Positions 1 through 7,689 are shown, numbered from the stretch's first letter. The stretch is DNA of 24,127 nt from Desulfobacterales bacterium HSG17 (GCA_030377945.1 JAUCGD010000030.1:1-24127); one strand, 5' to 3'. Notes: generated from the letters alone by a model not told the origin. Numbers and translations are program-made.

Positions 1-20
1 AGATGTGTATAAAGAGACAG
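1..20. other. Tn5/Nextera mosaic-end-like residue
   Basis: The first 20 bases match the 19-base transposase mosaic end used in tagmentation libraries, except for one extra A in the central A run. It lies exactly at the window edge, so it is most simply an untrimmed adapter at a contig end and not genomic sequence. Confidence 0.8.
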
Positions 21-426
21 GAAATAAAAAAAAGAAACAAAAGCATAATTTCAAATAAAATGTTGTACTAATTCTATCTTTACCCCAATATCACTGAACT
101 TCCTTACTTTAGATTAATCAGATCTTGATAAGAATTACCCCCAAATTTCATAGAATACAATTATCTCAACTATATCATTATTGTGTGGAAAAAAAAATTG
201 TTGTATTTTTCAATTTTGCCATGATGTGCCCGTAAAATATGAATAAAATAGGTCAACGCCTTAACTGGATTATACCCTATTTTGTTTGCAATCGTAATTT
301 TTTATTTCCAGAGAGCACACTTTCGAAATAGAAACATAGTAATTTAAAGAAAAAATTATTTAGTAAAACTACATTACACCAGGAAGACATAAATACAGGC
401 TCTATGGAATAATAAAAATTTTTGGC
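21..426. other. AT-rich stretch without a gene
   Basis: I see no plausible coding region here. It is strongly AT-rich and ends next to the integrase stop codon. The only notable element is the left copy of a 16-base direct repeat at 389-404. If the integrase element ends at that repeat, bases 21-388 are flanking DNA. Confidence 0.5.
389..404 (+). repeat. 16-bp direct repeat, left copy (possible att)
   Basis: The sequence ATAAATACAGGCTCTA is repeated exactly at 3445-3460 in the same orientation. This copy lies 22 bases beyond the stop codon of the integrase, a usual place for an attachment site. The pair encloses about 3.06 kb. A 16-base match can arise by chance in AT-rich DNA of this length, so the support comes mainly from its position. 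Confidence 0.45.
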
Positions 427-1659
427 TCAATGATGCTGGGAAAGCACTTCCAAAAAATCTGTCTCATCTGGTTTAGAAATAATGTCCATGATTTGCCCCT
501 TAAATTTGCTTTTCAATTTTTTATCTTCCATTGTTACTTTCAACAGTACCTGAGTAATGGAAGAAAGTTGTTTAAGCAACTGAAAATTTTTGGTTTCTTG
601 AGCTCTGAGTTTTTCAATATTTTTTTCATACTTATTTTTATCATCCACTGTAAGCATGTCATCTTCATCAATTTTATCTCTTCGTCCCAAAAACTCTGAA
701 TAATAAAGAATTTTATCCTCGTTTTTCCATCCCATCCTATACATTAAATCTTTATTGGTCCTATACCGATCCAACCAATAAATTGAAGACCAATGCCTGA
801 ATGCATACATATCAATACTCTTAATATCACCCCTTGCTTTAGTTTTTACATTACCAAACAATTTTAAGGCTAATCTTTTAAGATATCTATTAAACATCAA
901 ACTTCTTTGCTGAATTAACAAATCATCGGGTTTTAATTCATTAAATTCGATATAATTTTTAATTTGACCTGAACAATTCATCAACTTGATTGTCCGTTCA
1001 AATGTTTTAGAGACTTTCATACCATTTTCACGAAAAGCCGGGATATTTAAAATTGCAGGGCCATTGGAAGAAAATTCAAAATCTTTTACCTTTATTCGAA
1101 TGGCTTCTTCAGGACGTAATCCTGAATCATAAAGGAAAAGCATCAAAGATTTATAAGTATTATTTGCGCTGTCAATCAGTTTTCTAATATTTTTATGTTC
1201 TAGATAAGTCCATGCTGGTTTGGATCTTCTATAAGAGGCTGCAGATAAATCCTCTACTATGCTTTCATTGATATTGGAGGTTCTTTTAGCCCATCTGAAA
1301 AAAGTTTTAAGGTTTTTCACAACATTACCCACATCTTTGTAAATTCTTCCGTAAGATGTCTTTATTCGGCCTTGAAACATGCCTTCACACAACAGATGCA
1401 CATCTTCTTTTGTTAAATCAATAAATGGTTTGCCAGAAAGATGCCTGTCCAGTGAAACAAGAAAATATCTCAATCTTAAAAGAGTTCCAGGTTTTCTTGG
1501 GCCTCTTTTTTCAGGTGGTGTGTTGATGCCAAGTTCAAAATCTTTGAGGAAATCAGAAATTAAAACTCTGTTTTTCTGATTAAGATGACAAAGAGTGTAA
1601 TTGTTCTTTTTTAATTTAATCCACTCTGTTTCATTTTTAGTGATATCTTTGATTCCCAT
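427..1659 (-). CDS. Tyrosine recombinase (phage-type integrase), divergent
   Basis: A 410-aa site-specific recombinase that would cut and rejoin DNA at attachment sites to integrate or excise a mobile element. The N-terminal SAM-like core-binding part covers roughly residues 55-140 and the catalytic part roughly 150-325. Visible catalytic elements are R182 (GLRPEEA), the second-arginine box YAFRH at 285-289, W311 in the late His/Trp position and a tyrosine nucleophile at Y319 or Y320. The usual His of HxxR is Tyr (Y285). The FRHW context and the spacing to the final Tyr resemble archaeal-type integrases more than XerC/D. A charged, coiled-coil-like tail of about 80 residues follows. The ATG at 1659 follows an A-rich stretch without a clear SD. 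The family call is firm; the subfamily is a guess. Confidence 0.85.
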   Translation of the reverse strand: MGIKDITKNETEWIKLKKNNYTLCHLNQKNRVLISDFLKDFELGINTPPEKRGPRKPGTLLRLRYFLVSLDRHLSGKPFIDLTKEDVHLLCEGMFQGRIKTSYGRIYKDVGNVVKNLKTFFRWAKRTSNINESIVEDLSAASYRRSKPAWTYLEHKNIRKLIDSANNTYKSLMLFLYDSGLRPEEAIRIKVKDFEFSSNGPAILNIPAFRENGMKVSKTFERTIKLMNCSGQIKNYIEFNELKPDDLLIQQRSLMFNRYLKRLALKLFGNVKTKARGDIKSIDMYAFRHWSSIYWLDRYRTNKDLMYRMGWKNEDKILYYSEFLGRRDKIDEDDMLTVDDKNKYEKNIEKLRAQETKNFQLLKQLSSITQVLLKVTMEDKKLKSKFKGQIMDIISKPDETDFLEVLSQHH

Positions 1660-1710
1660 TTTTTTAATTGTCTACATATAACAGGAATTCTTCCTTTATA
1701 AATGTTTCCT

Positions 1711-1775
1711 GGGCAGTGTACCCATTTGGTACACTGCCGTGAAAGGGCATATTACCTTTTGTGAACACTGCCCTT
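1711..1775. repeat. Paired palindromes between integrase and tRNA (possible recombinase or operator site)
   Basis: GGCAGTGTACC (1712-1722) and its exact reverse complement (1728-1738) flank a 5-base centre. A related half-site ACACTGCCC follows at 1765-1773, and AAGGGCA (1743-1749) pairs with TGCCCTT (1769-1775). No T tract directly follows the first palindrome on either strand, so it is not an obvious terminator. Eleven-base arms around a short centre is the layout of a tyrosine-recombinase core site (dif or attP type). An autoregulatory operator for the divergent integrase is the main alternative. Confidence 0.5.
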
Positions 1776-1823
1776 ATTCTTTTTTGCTTAACTTTATAAA
1801 GAGATTATATTTTACATTTTAAT

Positions 1824-1896
1824 GCTTTGATAGTCTAGTGGCCAAGGATTCATGCCTTTCACGCATGAGACCCGGGTTCAAATCCCGGTCAGAGCG
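1824..1896 (+). tRNA. tRNA-Glu (anticodon TTC)
   Basis: A 73-nt cloverleaf. The acceptor stem GCTTTGA pairs with TCAGAGC (one G-U pair) with discriminator G. The anticodon stem CATGC/GCATG encloses the loop CTTTCAC, giving anticodon TTC. The T arm is CCGGG-TTCAAAT-CCCGG. The D arm is like that of bacterial tRNA-Glu. CCA is not encoded. It lies 164 bases upstream of the integrase start on the other strand. tRNA genes are frequent integration targets, but I see no second copy of its 3' end in the window, so it may be a resident gene or cargo. Confidence 0.92.
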
Positions 1897-1897
1897 T

Positions 1898-2116
1898 TCA
1901 CTCAATTATCCGATAGAACAGACCAATACAATAATAAGCATCATTAAATATTTTTGTTTTCTCTTCTTGGTTAAATTCATTTAAGTAATCAGACGGATAT
2001 GTTCGCTCATAAGGGAAGTAGACTTTATCCTTCTGTAGTCCTCGATGCAGCAGTCCTTTTTCATGATAGAATTTTGATAAACTATTTCCAGTTTGTTCAT
2101 TCCAGTTTTGTTTCAT
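1898..2116 (-). CDS. Small hypothetical protein (72 aa)
   Basis: A 72-aa frame rich in Asn, Lys, Tyr and Glu, ending one base from the 3' end of the tRNA gene on the opposite strand. The composition looks protein-like and soluble, with no motif I recognise. The ATG is not preceded by a clear SD, but the same holds for neighbouring genes. It could be a real small cargo gene or a chance frame. Confidence 0.35.
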   Translation of the reverse strand: MKQNWNEQTGNSLSKFYHEKGLLHRGLQKDKVYFPYERTYPSDYLNEFNQEEKTKIFNDAYYCIGLFYRIIE

Positions 2117-2298
2117 TTCAAAGTGATAACAAAATTGTGGTTTAAGTCAATTGTACAAAGATTGGAAGTCCAACAAACAAATATTCTACTGAATTATATG
2201 GCTCATAATAAAATACTGTATAATAATAATCTTGAAGATGTTAAAATTAATGTAGAGTAGGCACAACAATAAGGGAATGAGTAATTTTGGGAATCCAA

Positions 2299-3417
2299 AT
2301 GAGAATTATAAGCCTATACAAAGCATTCAAGTCTCTTATCGGTGGATTGTGTTTTTTACTGATGGCTGGTTTTCTTTTTAGTTCTTTGCTTGAAGTAAAT
2401 TTCAGATCTAATCTATCCGACTCCCTTGCGAATATTCCAAATTACAATTACACCCAGGATATCAGAAAACTGCAAAAAGAAGGAAAACTTAGCGAGGCTC
2501 TTGAAATAGCACGTTTTGTCATTAAGCATGAAGATATGCCTGGACAATTGGAGACAAGACAATTGGCAGAAGAACTGGAAAAAGAGATTACTTCTTTGTG
2601 GAGAAGTATGCAACGAGCTACAAAGGGTTTTATAACAGGTTCAGGAAATTCAATAGAGGAACTCTCCGGGGGCATCGCTTCAGATATGATCATCTATGGA
2701 GATGTCCGTGATCTTGTAAAACAGGGATACTACAAAATAACTGGAAAAGATACTGATACTGTAGTGGCAGCATTAGCAGGAATTGGCTTAATGACAGAGG
2801 TCGTTGATATTGCAGATTGGGTTCCGGCCGTTCTCAAGGCATTCAGGAAAATTGGTGCACTATCAAAACAATTTGCCGACTTTGTGATTCTGGCGTGTAA
2901 AAAAACAGTGAAAACCTTAAAGCTTGACGGAGTTTTGAAGACTGCACTAAAAAATCTTGAAGGACTGGTTGATAAAATGGGGCTTGCGCGTACAGCAGCA
3001 GTATTCAAACATGTCGACACTCCATCAGATTTGAGTGCAATAGCCAAAACAGCAGAAAAAAATGTTGATGCAGCCTATTTTACTGTCAAGAATGGAGGTG
3101 TAGATATATTAAAACAATTTGATGCTACTGATGCCGGGGTTAATATTATGAAAAAAGCAGCTAAAAAAGGTCCCCGAGGTATTGCCTGGCTTAGAAAGGG
3201 TGGAAGCGGATATAAATATGTTATTAGAACTCGTATCACTGCCAGACTTTTAAAAAACCTCAGATTGGAGCGACCGCAAAAATTTGTGAAAAAGATTGCC
3301 AAGGAATTTCCCACAATAAAAATATTATTGTGGGCAATAACGCTTGTTGCTACTTTTTTATTTTTATTTCTTTTTTTTGACGCAGGAAGAAAATTTCATA
3401 AGGTAATCAAATTGTAA
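2299..3417 (+). CDS. Membrane-anchored protein of unknown function
   Basis: About 372 aa with one hydrophobic helix near the N terminus (roughly residues 14-32) and one near the C terminus (roughly 340-362). Between them lie about 300 mostly helical residues. This would put a large soluble domain between two anchors on one side of the inner membrane. The segment after the first helix (QKEGKLSEALEIARFV) looks like a TPR-type helical pair. I chose ATG 2299, with GGGAA five bases upstream; a TTG at 2287 in the same frame would add four residues. The gene is alone on the plus strand between the tRNA and the right copy of the 16-base repeat. I do not recognise a family and infer no function. Confidence 0.75.
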   Translation: MRIISLYKAFKSLIGGLCFLLMAGFLFSSLLEVNFRSNLSDSLANIPNYNYTQDIRKLQKEGKLSEALEIARFVIKHEDMPGQLETRQLAEELEKEITSLWRSMQRATKGFITGSGNSIEELSGGIASDMIIYGDVRDLVKQGYYKITGKDTDTVVAALAGIGLMTEVVDIADWVPAVLKAFRKIGALSKQFADFVILACKKTVKTLKLDGVLKTALKNLEGLVDKMGLARTAAVFKHVDTPSDLSAIAKTAEKNVDAAYFTVKNGGVDILKQFDATDAGVNIMKKAAKKGPRGIAWLRKGGSGYKYVIRTRITARLLKNLRLERPQKFVKKIAKEFPTIKILLWAITLVATFLFLFLFFDAGRKFHKVIKL

Positions 3418-3444
3418 AACTCTATCATATCAGCAAAAATTTTG

Positions 3445-3460
3445 ATAAATACAGGCTCTA
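3445..3460 (+). repeat. 16-bp direct repeat, right copy (possible att)
   Basis: Exact second copy of the 16-base sequence at 389-404. It lies 28 bases beyond the stop of the membrane-protein gene and just past the 3' end of the winged-helix gene. Together the two copies bracket integrase, tRNA-Glu and membrane protein. Confidence 0.45.
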
Positions 3461-3469
3461 AAAATATCT

Positions 3470-4009
3470 TTAAGGATGCGTAGATAAGCTTTTAATATCG
3501 CTGAAAACAGCCACACCTTCCTCATTAATCCAATAATATCGTTTTCGATCCGTGCCCATCTCAGTATCAACCAAACCTTTATTTGTTAATTCTTTAAGAA
3601 TACTCTTGGTGCTTATTCGAGAAAGACAGGGGTTCAGGTTTGAAGATTTTATACGAACTTCCTCAGAAGTGTGTCTCATAGAATTTAATGATAGCATTTT
3701 CATAATAATATATCTTTGTCTGGGGCTTGCCAGTATCCAGCCAATCAAATCATAATTTTTTTTATTTTTTTGATTAAGGTCTGCAAGTTTGAACAATTTT
3801 TTGGCCTTGGTTGTTAAGACATAAAGCCTGCCTTTATGCCCTTCGGGATTAAGGCATTCTATCAACCCTCGTTTTAAATATGGTTTGAGATTGAATTTAC
3901 CGATATTAAGTTCATTTTTAACTTGTGATGGGGCTTTAGGGATAGAAAAAGATAATAGAATTTGCTTGTTTTTTAATTGGTTGATCCAGTCATTAATTAT
4001 TTTTGCCAT
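3470..4009 (-). CDS. Double winged-helix DNA-binding protein
   Basis: A 179-aa protein built like two winged-helix units. The first (about residues 20-75) has helices followed by GRLYVLTTKAKKL. The second (about 85-170) has SPRQRYIIMKML, a recognition-like helix with ISTKSILKELTNKGLV, and the wing KRYYWINEEG. This is the fold of MarR/ArsR-like and many archaeal-type regulators, so a DNA-binding role is likely. The target is unknown. The ATG follows TAATAAACG with no SD. It is the first of three minus-strand genes that all begin ATGGCA and lack an SD. It may regulate the adjacent element. Confidence 0.7.
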   Translation of the reverse strand: MAKIINDWINQLKNKQILLSFSIPKAPSQVKNELNIGKFNLKPYLKRGLIECLNPEGHKGRLYVLTTKAKKLFKLADLNQKNKKNYDLIGWILASPRQRYIIMKMLSLNSMRHTSEEVRIKSSNLNPCLSRISTKSILKELTNKGLVDTEMGTDRKRYYWINEEGVAVFSDIKSLSTHP

Positions 4010-4120
4010 CGTTTATTAAAACACTGGCATATTAATAAAGGTTTTGTATAACAATGGGGAACAAAATGGTTTTATATAGGGTTGTTTCACCATTATTGCC
4101 ATCAGTTCGCATCTCATATT

Positions 4121-4369
4121 TTAAGAAGAATTATACAGTTCAACCAGCATTTTTGTCCATCCAGGACTATAAACAGCGTGTGTTTTTGAAGATGTTTCAC
4201 TTAAATTTGTTTGAGTTTGATAATTATTCCCCATTCTACTTTTATCCAGCATCAGTTTTTTCCCCAAACATGAAGAACAAATCTCAACGGTTTTAACTTT
4301 GCCATTCACAATCTTACTCCTCATGCCAAGCCTTGATTCATCTTTTTCTCCACAAAATTCACATGCCAT
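4121..4369 (-). CDS. Small zinc-ribbon protein
   Basis: An 82-aa protein whose first half is a four-cysteine zinc ribbon: CEFC at residues 3-6 and CSSC at about 31-34, separated by a basic hairpin-like segment. The tail of about 40 residues is polar and probably disordered. The Cys pattern is the reason to prefer this frame over an opposing plus-strand frame across the same bases. Similar ribbons sit in ClpX-type and UvrB-associated adaptors, but nothing here shows the partner. No clear SD. Confidence 0.65.
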   Translation of the reverse strand: MACEFCGEKDESRLGMRSKIVNGKVKTVEICSSCLGKKLMLDKSRMGNNYQTQTNLSETSSKTHAVYSPGWTKMLVELYNSS

Positions 4370-4410
4370 ATTTCAGTAAACAGAAGACTGTTTTATAATA
4401 TTGTACAACG

Positions 4411-4587
4411 TTATGAACCAGTATAATAAGGATTTGAATCAGTACCACGGTAGTGATCTCCCATTCTTTCAATTATGTGACAGAATTTAAGACTGACATC
4501 TGTCAAAATATTGTAAATACCTGAGACAGTTTTCTCGATTTTAAGCATTGATCTTTGGACTCTTGTTTCTAATGTATTTTTTGCCAT
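4411..4587 (-). CDS. Small hypothetical protein (58 aa)
   Basis: A 58-residue frame beginning MAKNTLETRVQRSMLKIEKT. An amphipathic helix spans roughly residues 5-42, with a polar Gly/Tyr-rich tail ending YYTGS. It follows the same pattern as its two downstream neighbours: minus strand, ATGGCA start, no SD. The helical heptad-like spacing suggests a small oligomeric or partner-binding protein. No family recognised. Confidence 0.45.
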   Translation of the reverse strand: MAKNTLETRVQRSMLKIEKTVSGIYNILTDVSLKFCHIIERMGDHYRGTDSNPYYTGS

Positions 4588-4625
4588 TGTGTTTTATTTC
4601 TATAGTAGTAGCGGAATAGGGGTAT

Positions 4626-4676
4626 TTAAGGCTTGTCATAGGATTTGGGTTGAACCCAACAATTCAATACCCACAT
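4626..4676 (-). CDS. Possible 16-aa peptide behind a leader hairpin
   Basis: GGAGG (4685-4689) stands eight bases ahead of ATG 4676, opening a 16-codon frame that stops at 4626. It directly follows the hairpin at 4696-4730, as the larger genes upstream follow theirs. It may be a remnant start region or a genuine mini-ORF. The translation signal is good but the product is too short to judge. Confidence 0.3.
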   Translation of the reverse strand: MWVLNCWVQPKSYDKP

Positions 4677-4695
4677 AAGAACAGCCTCCATAAAA

Positions 4696-4730
4696 TAAAA
4701 AAGCCCCTGGAGATTCTTCCCCAGGAGCTT
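4696..4730 (-). terminator. Intrinsic terminator / leader hairpin H1
   Basis: On the minus strand AAGCTCCTGG pairs with CCAGGGGCTT (one mismatch), followed by a T tract. It lies 20 bases beyond the stop of the ArdC-like gene and can end that transcript. It also precedes an SD and a short ORF. Confidence 0.75.
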
Positions 4731-4749
4731 GTAATTAAAAATTTATAAT

Positions 4750-5535
4750 TTAAGAAATAGTTTTTTTATCCTGCAAAATAAGATTCAAAACCTTTTCAGT
4801 CTCAGACATTACATTCAGACAGGCAAAGTGAGCTGACTTCTTAATCTTTTTTGCATACTTCTCAATATATCGAAAAGAATTGCCAGTCGTGTCCTTTGTC
4901 TTTTTCCCAACCAACCTGCATAAAGCCTGGGCAGAAAGCTCAGCCACAATTTCCTGCAAAGGGTCCTGGCCAGTTTTCAAATACCCTTTAATCTTTTCAT
5001 GGCCGACGTGAGCAAGCTCATGAAAAAAGACATTCTCTTCTGGAGTGGCAAGGGCAATCTCTTTTCTCTTTGGAGAATAGTAGCCGTAATAATTATAGTT
5101 ACCCGGTATCATTTTAAGAGATATTCCCCATTCTATTGCCCTGTCCTTTAAAGGCAGGTTTGGAATCTCTATAGACTGATAATCCAGTTCTTCCCCATCC
5201 GTGTCCTCAAATTTAAAAACAGGGATAGGATTAAAAGTTTTAAGAACCTTTTTTTCTTCACCGGATTCTTCGTCCAGCTCTTTTTTAAAATAGGGGGCAA
5301 GAATATGTATTGGATGAGATCCTTTTTTAACAAACCTGTCAGCATCCTTCCATTGTCGATATCCTCGTGCATCCCCTGTTCCTGACAAAAACATAATAAT
5401 CCGGTTTGTAAATGACCAGTGACTGCTTGGGGTGTCTGGCGACGGGAAACATGCCATTGCAATAGCTTTTGGAATATTCCCTGATTTGAATTCTTCCACA
5501 ATTGAATTTAAAACCTGCTTTACTTTTTTGTTCAT
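4750..5535 (-). CDS. ArdC-like antirestriction metalloprotein
   Basis: A 261-aa protein with the two-part ArdC layout. The N-terminal ssDNA-binding-type domain (residues 1-130) has the SHWSFTNRIIM segment and GYRQWKDADRFVKKGSHPI, typical of the DUF1738/ArdC N domain. The C-terminal zincin-like domain has HELAH (172-176) and a downstream Glu, E199 in EIVAEL, as likely zinc ligands. ArdC proteins are carried by plasmids and integrative elements and protect incoming DNA from restriction. The length fits the compact members. SD GAGGTG precedes ATG 5535, and a terminator-like hairpin lies about 35 bases upstream of the start. Finding it about 10 kb from a type I R-M operon fits an element that must survive restriction. 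Confidence 0.8.
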   Translation of the reverse strand: MNKKVKQVLNSIVEEFKSGNIPKAIAMACFPSPDTPSSHWSFTNRIIMFLSGTGDARGYRQWKDADRFVKKGSHPIHILAPYFKKELDEESGEEKKVLKTFNPIPVFKFEDTDGEELDYQSIEIPNLPLKDRAIEWGISLKMIPGNYNYYGYYSPKRKEIALATPEENVFFHELAHVGHEKIKGYLKTGQDPLQEIVAELSAQALCRLVGKKTKDTTGNSFRYIEKYAKKIKKSAHFACLNVMSETEKVLNLILQDKKTIS

Positions 5536-5564
5536 TTTTACACCTCATGATTTAAAAATTAGAA

Positions 5565-5600
5565 ATAAAAAAGCCTTCTTGGTCATTGCCAGGAAAGCTT
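5565..5600 (-). terminator. Terminator-like leader hairpin H2
   Basis: On the minus strand AAGCTTTCCTGG pairs with CCAAGAAGGCTT (one mismatch and a G-T pair) around a 6-base loop, followed by TTTTTT. The ArdC-like start codon is about 35 bases downstream. The stem closely resembles H1 and H4. Confidence 0.65.
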
Positions 5601-5773
5601 TGGATAAATAAAATTTGGTATTTAGATGGAATCCAGGAACAACAGTAAGGGTATGGCGACGGTTAATTTATGATGGTTGGTTTACTGGTGGGTAATTTGA
5701 GGTAATTTTTCAGCTTGAAGGCTGATTTAATCAAGGTATATACCCAAAGACAAAATACTGATGAAAAGCAAGA

Positions 5774-7045
5774 TTACCAGGACACATTCTGGTAATTATG
5801 TATTGGTTTTGGAATAAATTTAACCATGGAAGGATTATCTTTCATAATTTGCTTGACCCTGGCACTGATAAAGGTTCCAAATGCCTTATGTTCTTTGTCC
5901 TTCAATATCTCATTACAAGCAAGGAAATGTTGGTCAGACAGCATTATATCCCCATGGTCATTGGCGATGCCAAGAGTGGATTCCACATCATCAGGTCCGG
6001 TAATTTTGTACACCACATAATTACCTTCAGCCATGTCATGTATGTAGCTGCCCACACAATGATGTTGCTCGTTGCCGTGTGTGCCCACCGCATATGGAGA
6101 GTCCAGCAATACAGCGCTGTATCCCGCATCATTATGCAGTGCAGCAGGGAAAAAAGAAGTGCTGTGAAATGGTTTTGTGGTATGGGTTTTAGCCATAGCA
6201 CCCTTAACCGCCTGGTCATGCTCTCTATGTATCCTTGATATGGACCAGCAGGGGTTGAAATTATTTTTCATTCTGATTGTGTCGCTCACAATAATTCGTT
6301 CTGTGTCAATTTCCATGACAGACATTTTATACAAAGGAACATTTAGATACCGGACAATTTTTGCCAAAAGGTTTTTCACTCCATATTTCTGTTCAATATC
6401 ATAGATGTCATATAAGGTGCTGGCATCTAAACTCTTCAGCAATGTAGTGGGCACGTTATTGATGAACCCGATTAGATGCTTAAGTGCGTTGTCAACAGCA
6501 TAAGACATATGAACACCCAATGTACGCCAGATAAGGTCATTTCTTGATTGAGAATTTCTTGTTAACTTTTTCCAAAGTCCCTTACCAAGAATCCTTTTGG
6601 ATTGGCAGGCATCACCAGTGAGCATGCTAAAGGCTGCAAGATGTGCATTCCCATCAGACAGATATCTTTTTATTACTGGTAAGCAAGTATTGACTTTGTC
6701 AATAATGGAAGCATTTCTAACCCATTTTGTTCTCTTGCCTGAGATGGTTGGCATCCAATCAAAACGGTCATGGATACTTTTCTCAGGGAGTATATGAACA
6801 CGAAAGGTTGCACCCCTGAGCATATTACAAAAGTTTGCTACAGAAGTACCAAGTATATCTCCAGCTTTCTGGTACGCATGCATAATCTCACTTTTTTCAT
6901 ATAAATGTGTCATGTCAATTCCTGTGTACGTATAGACCACATCCTTGGCCTTAGTCGACATTTCACATAGCTGGACTATCTCCTTTCCGGTTTCAATATT
7001 TCTACAGATTACCTGATTGTTTTTTACTGTAATGATTTGTTTCAA
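5774..7045 (-). CDS. PcfJ-like conjugative-element protein
   Basis: About 423 aa. The C-terminal third has the PcfJ signature: HHCVGSY, a region ending in YVVYKITG, then a turn with LGIANDHG and SDQHFLACN. PcfJ proteins belong to conjugative plasmids and integrative elements; their biochemical role is unsettled. The N-terminal two thirds are helical with no motif I can name. The longest frame begins at 7144, but AAAGGAG (7054-7060) sits eight bases ahead of TTG 7045, and hairpin H3 would otherwise fall inside the coding region, so I take TTG 7045 (product begins MKQIITVKNNQ). An inverted repeat ATTACCAG/CTGGTAAT (5773-5796) overlaps the stop codon. Confidence 0.72.
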   Translation of the reverse strand: MKQIITVKNNQVICRNIETGKEIVQLCEMSTKAKDVVYTYTGIDMTHLYEKSEIMHAYQKAGDILGTSVANFCNMLRGATFRVHILPEKSIHDRFDWMPTISGKRTKWVRNASIIDKVNTCLPVIKRYLSDGNAHLAAFSMLTGDACQSKRILGKGLWKKLTRNSQSRNDLIWRTLGVHMSYAVDNALKHLIGFINNVPTTLLKSLDASTLYDIYDIEQKYGVKNLLAKIVRYLNVPLYKMSVMEIDTERIIVSDTIRMKNNFNPCWSISRIHREHDQAVKGAMAKTHTTKPFHSTSFFPAALHNDAGYSAVLLDSPYAVGTHGNEQHHCVGSYIHDMAEGNYVVYKITGPDDVESTLGIANDHGDIMLSDQHFLACNEILKDKEHKAFGTFISARVKQIMKDNPSMVKFIPKPIHNYQNVSW

Positions 7046-7063
7046 GATAAAAACTCCTTTCAT

Positions 7064-7100
7064 AAAAAAAGACTTCCTTAAAACAACTCCAGGAAAGCCT
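7064..7100 (-). terminator. Terminator-like leader hairpin H3 (weaker)
   Basis: On the minus strand AGGCTTTCCT and AGGAAGTCT form an imperfect stem followed by TTTTTTT. It ends a few bases ahead of the SD of the PcfJ-like gene. The stem is poorer than the others, but its first half keeps the GGCTTTCCTGG core seen in H2. Confidence 0.5.
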
Positions 7101-7140
7101 ATTGGATATAATTGAAAAAATGCCTGTGTTACCGAAATTT

Positions 7141-7677
7141 TCACATGATATGTTTAGTAGATGATATGAAATCATCATATTTTTGTTTTACTTTAACTAA
7201 CCATCCCTGCTCAGCAAAACTGTAATGATTTTCACCAATAATCAAATGATCATGTAAGGCAACATCAATACTTGAAAGTGCCACACCAACTATTGCTGTA
7301 ATCATGAAATCTGTAGATGATGGTGTCTCACAACCTGAAGGATGATTGTGAGATAGAATGATTGCCGCTGCCTTTAATTCCAAGACTTTTTTGACAATTT
7401 CCCTTGGGTATACTGAAGCAGTTGTAATAGTACCTGAAAATATTTTCTCAATAGCAATGATTTTGTTTTTTGCATCAAGAAAGATACAGTAAACTTTTTC
7501 AATATCATCATGCTTGGCAAAGAAAGGCTTCATGATGTTACATACCTCCCTGACATTTGATACCGTATTCCCTTTTGAAGATTCTTGGACCATTGAAGCA
7601 AAACGTCCTGATTTTAAATCTTTCCAAAATATGGCTGTTTCATCGGATTTCTCTGAGTTGTTGATATATTTTTCCAT
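7141..7677 (-). CDS. radC: RadC-family JAB/MPN-domain protein
   Basis: A 178-aa protein dominated by the RadC-type JAB metalloprotease-like fold. The metal motif SHNHPSG lies at residues 109-115, with the paired Asp at D123, giving H-x-H-x10-D. Strands follow through LHDHLIIGENHYSFAEQG. It is shorter than chromosomal RadC (about 220 aa) and lacks the N-terminal HhH part, as is usual for copies on mobile elements next to antirestriction genes. The function of RadC is not settled; earlier claims of a repair role are disputed. Start ATG 7677 is preceded by AGGAGA at good spacing; an in-frame upstream start would run across hairpin H4. Confidence 0.88.
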   Translation of the reverse strand: MEKYINNSEKSDETAIFWKDLKSGRFASMVQESSKGNTVSNVREVCNIMKPFFAKHDDIEKVYCIFLDAKNKIIAIEKIFSGTITTASVYPREIVKKVLELKAAAIILSHNHPSGCETPSSTDFMITAIVGVALSSIDVALHDHLIIGENHYSFAEQGWLVKVKQKYDDFISSTKHIM

Positions 7678-7689
7678 AAATAGTCTCCT

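Noticed and set aside
1824..1896. tRNA-Glu as the attachment site of the integrase
   Set aside because: No second copy of its 3' end is visible in the window, and the integrase lies on its 5' side; the 16-base direct repeat is a better candidate.
4054..4296. Plus-strand 80-codon frame opposite the zinc-ribbon gene
   Set aside because: The minus-strand frame has a clear four-Cys zinc ribbon; the plus-strand frame has no motif and looks like its shadow.
5773..5796. Inverted repeat at the end of the PcfJ-like gene as a terminator
   Set aside because: The stem is perfect but no T tract follows on the minus strand, so it is only weak evidence of a terminator.
7046..7144. N-terminal extension of the PcfJ-like protein
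   Set aside because: It would translate across hairpin H3 and ignore the well-placed SD ahead of TTG 7045.
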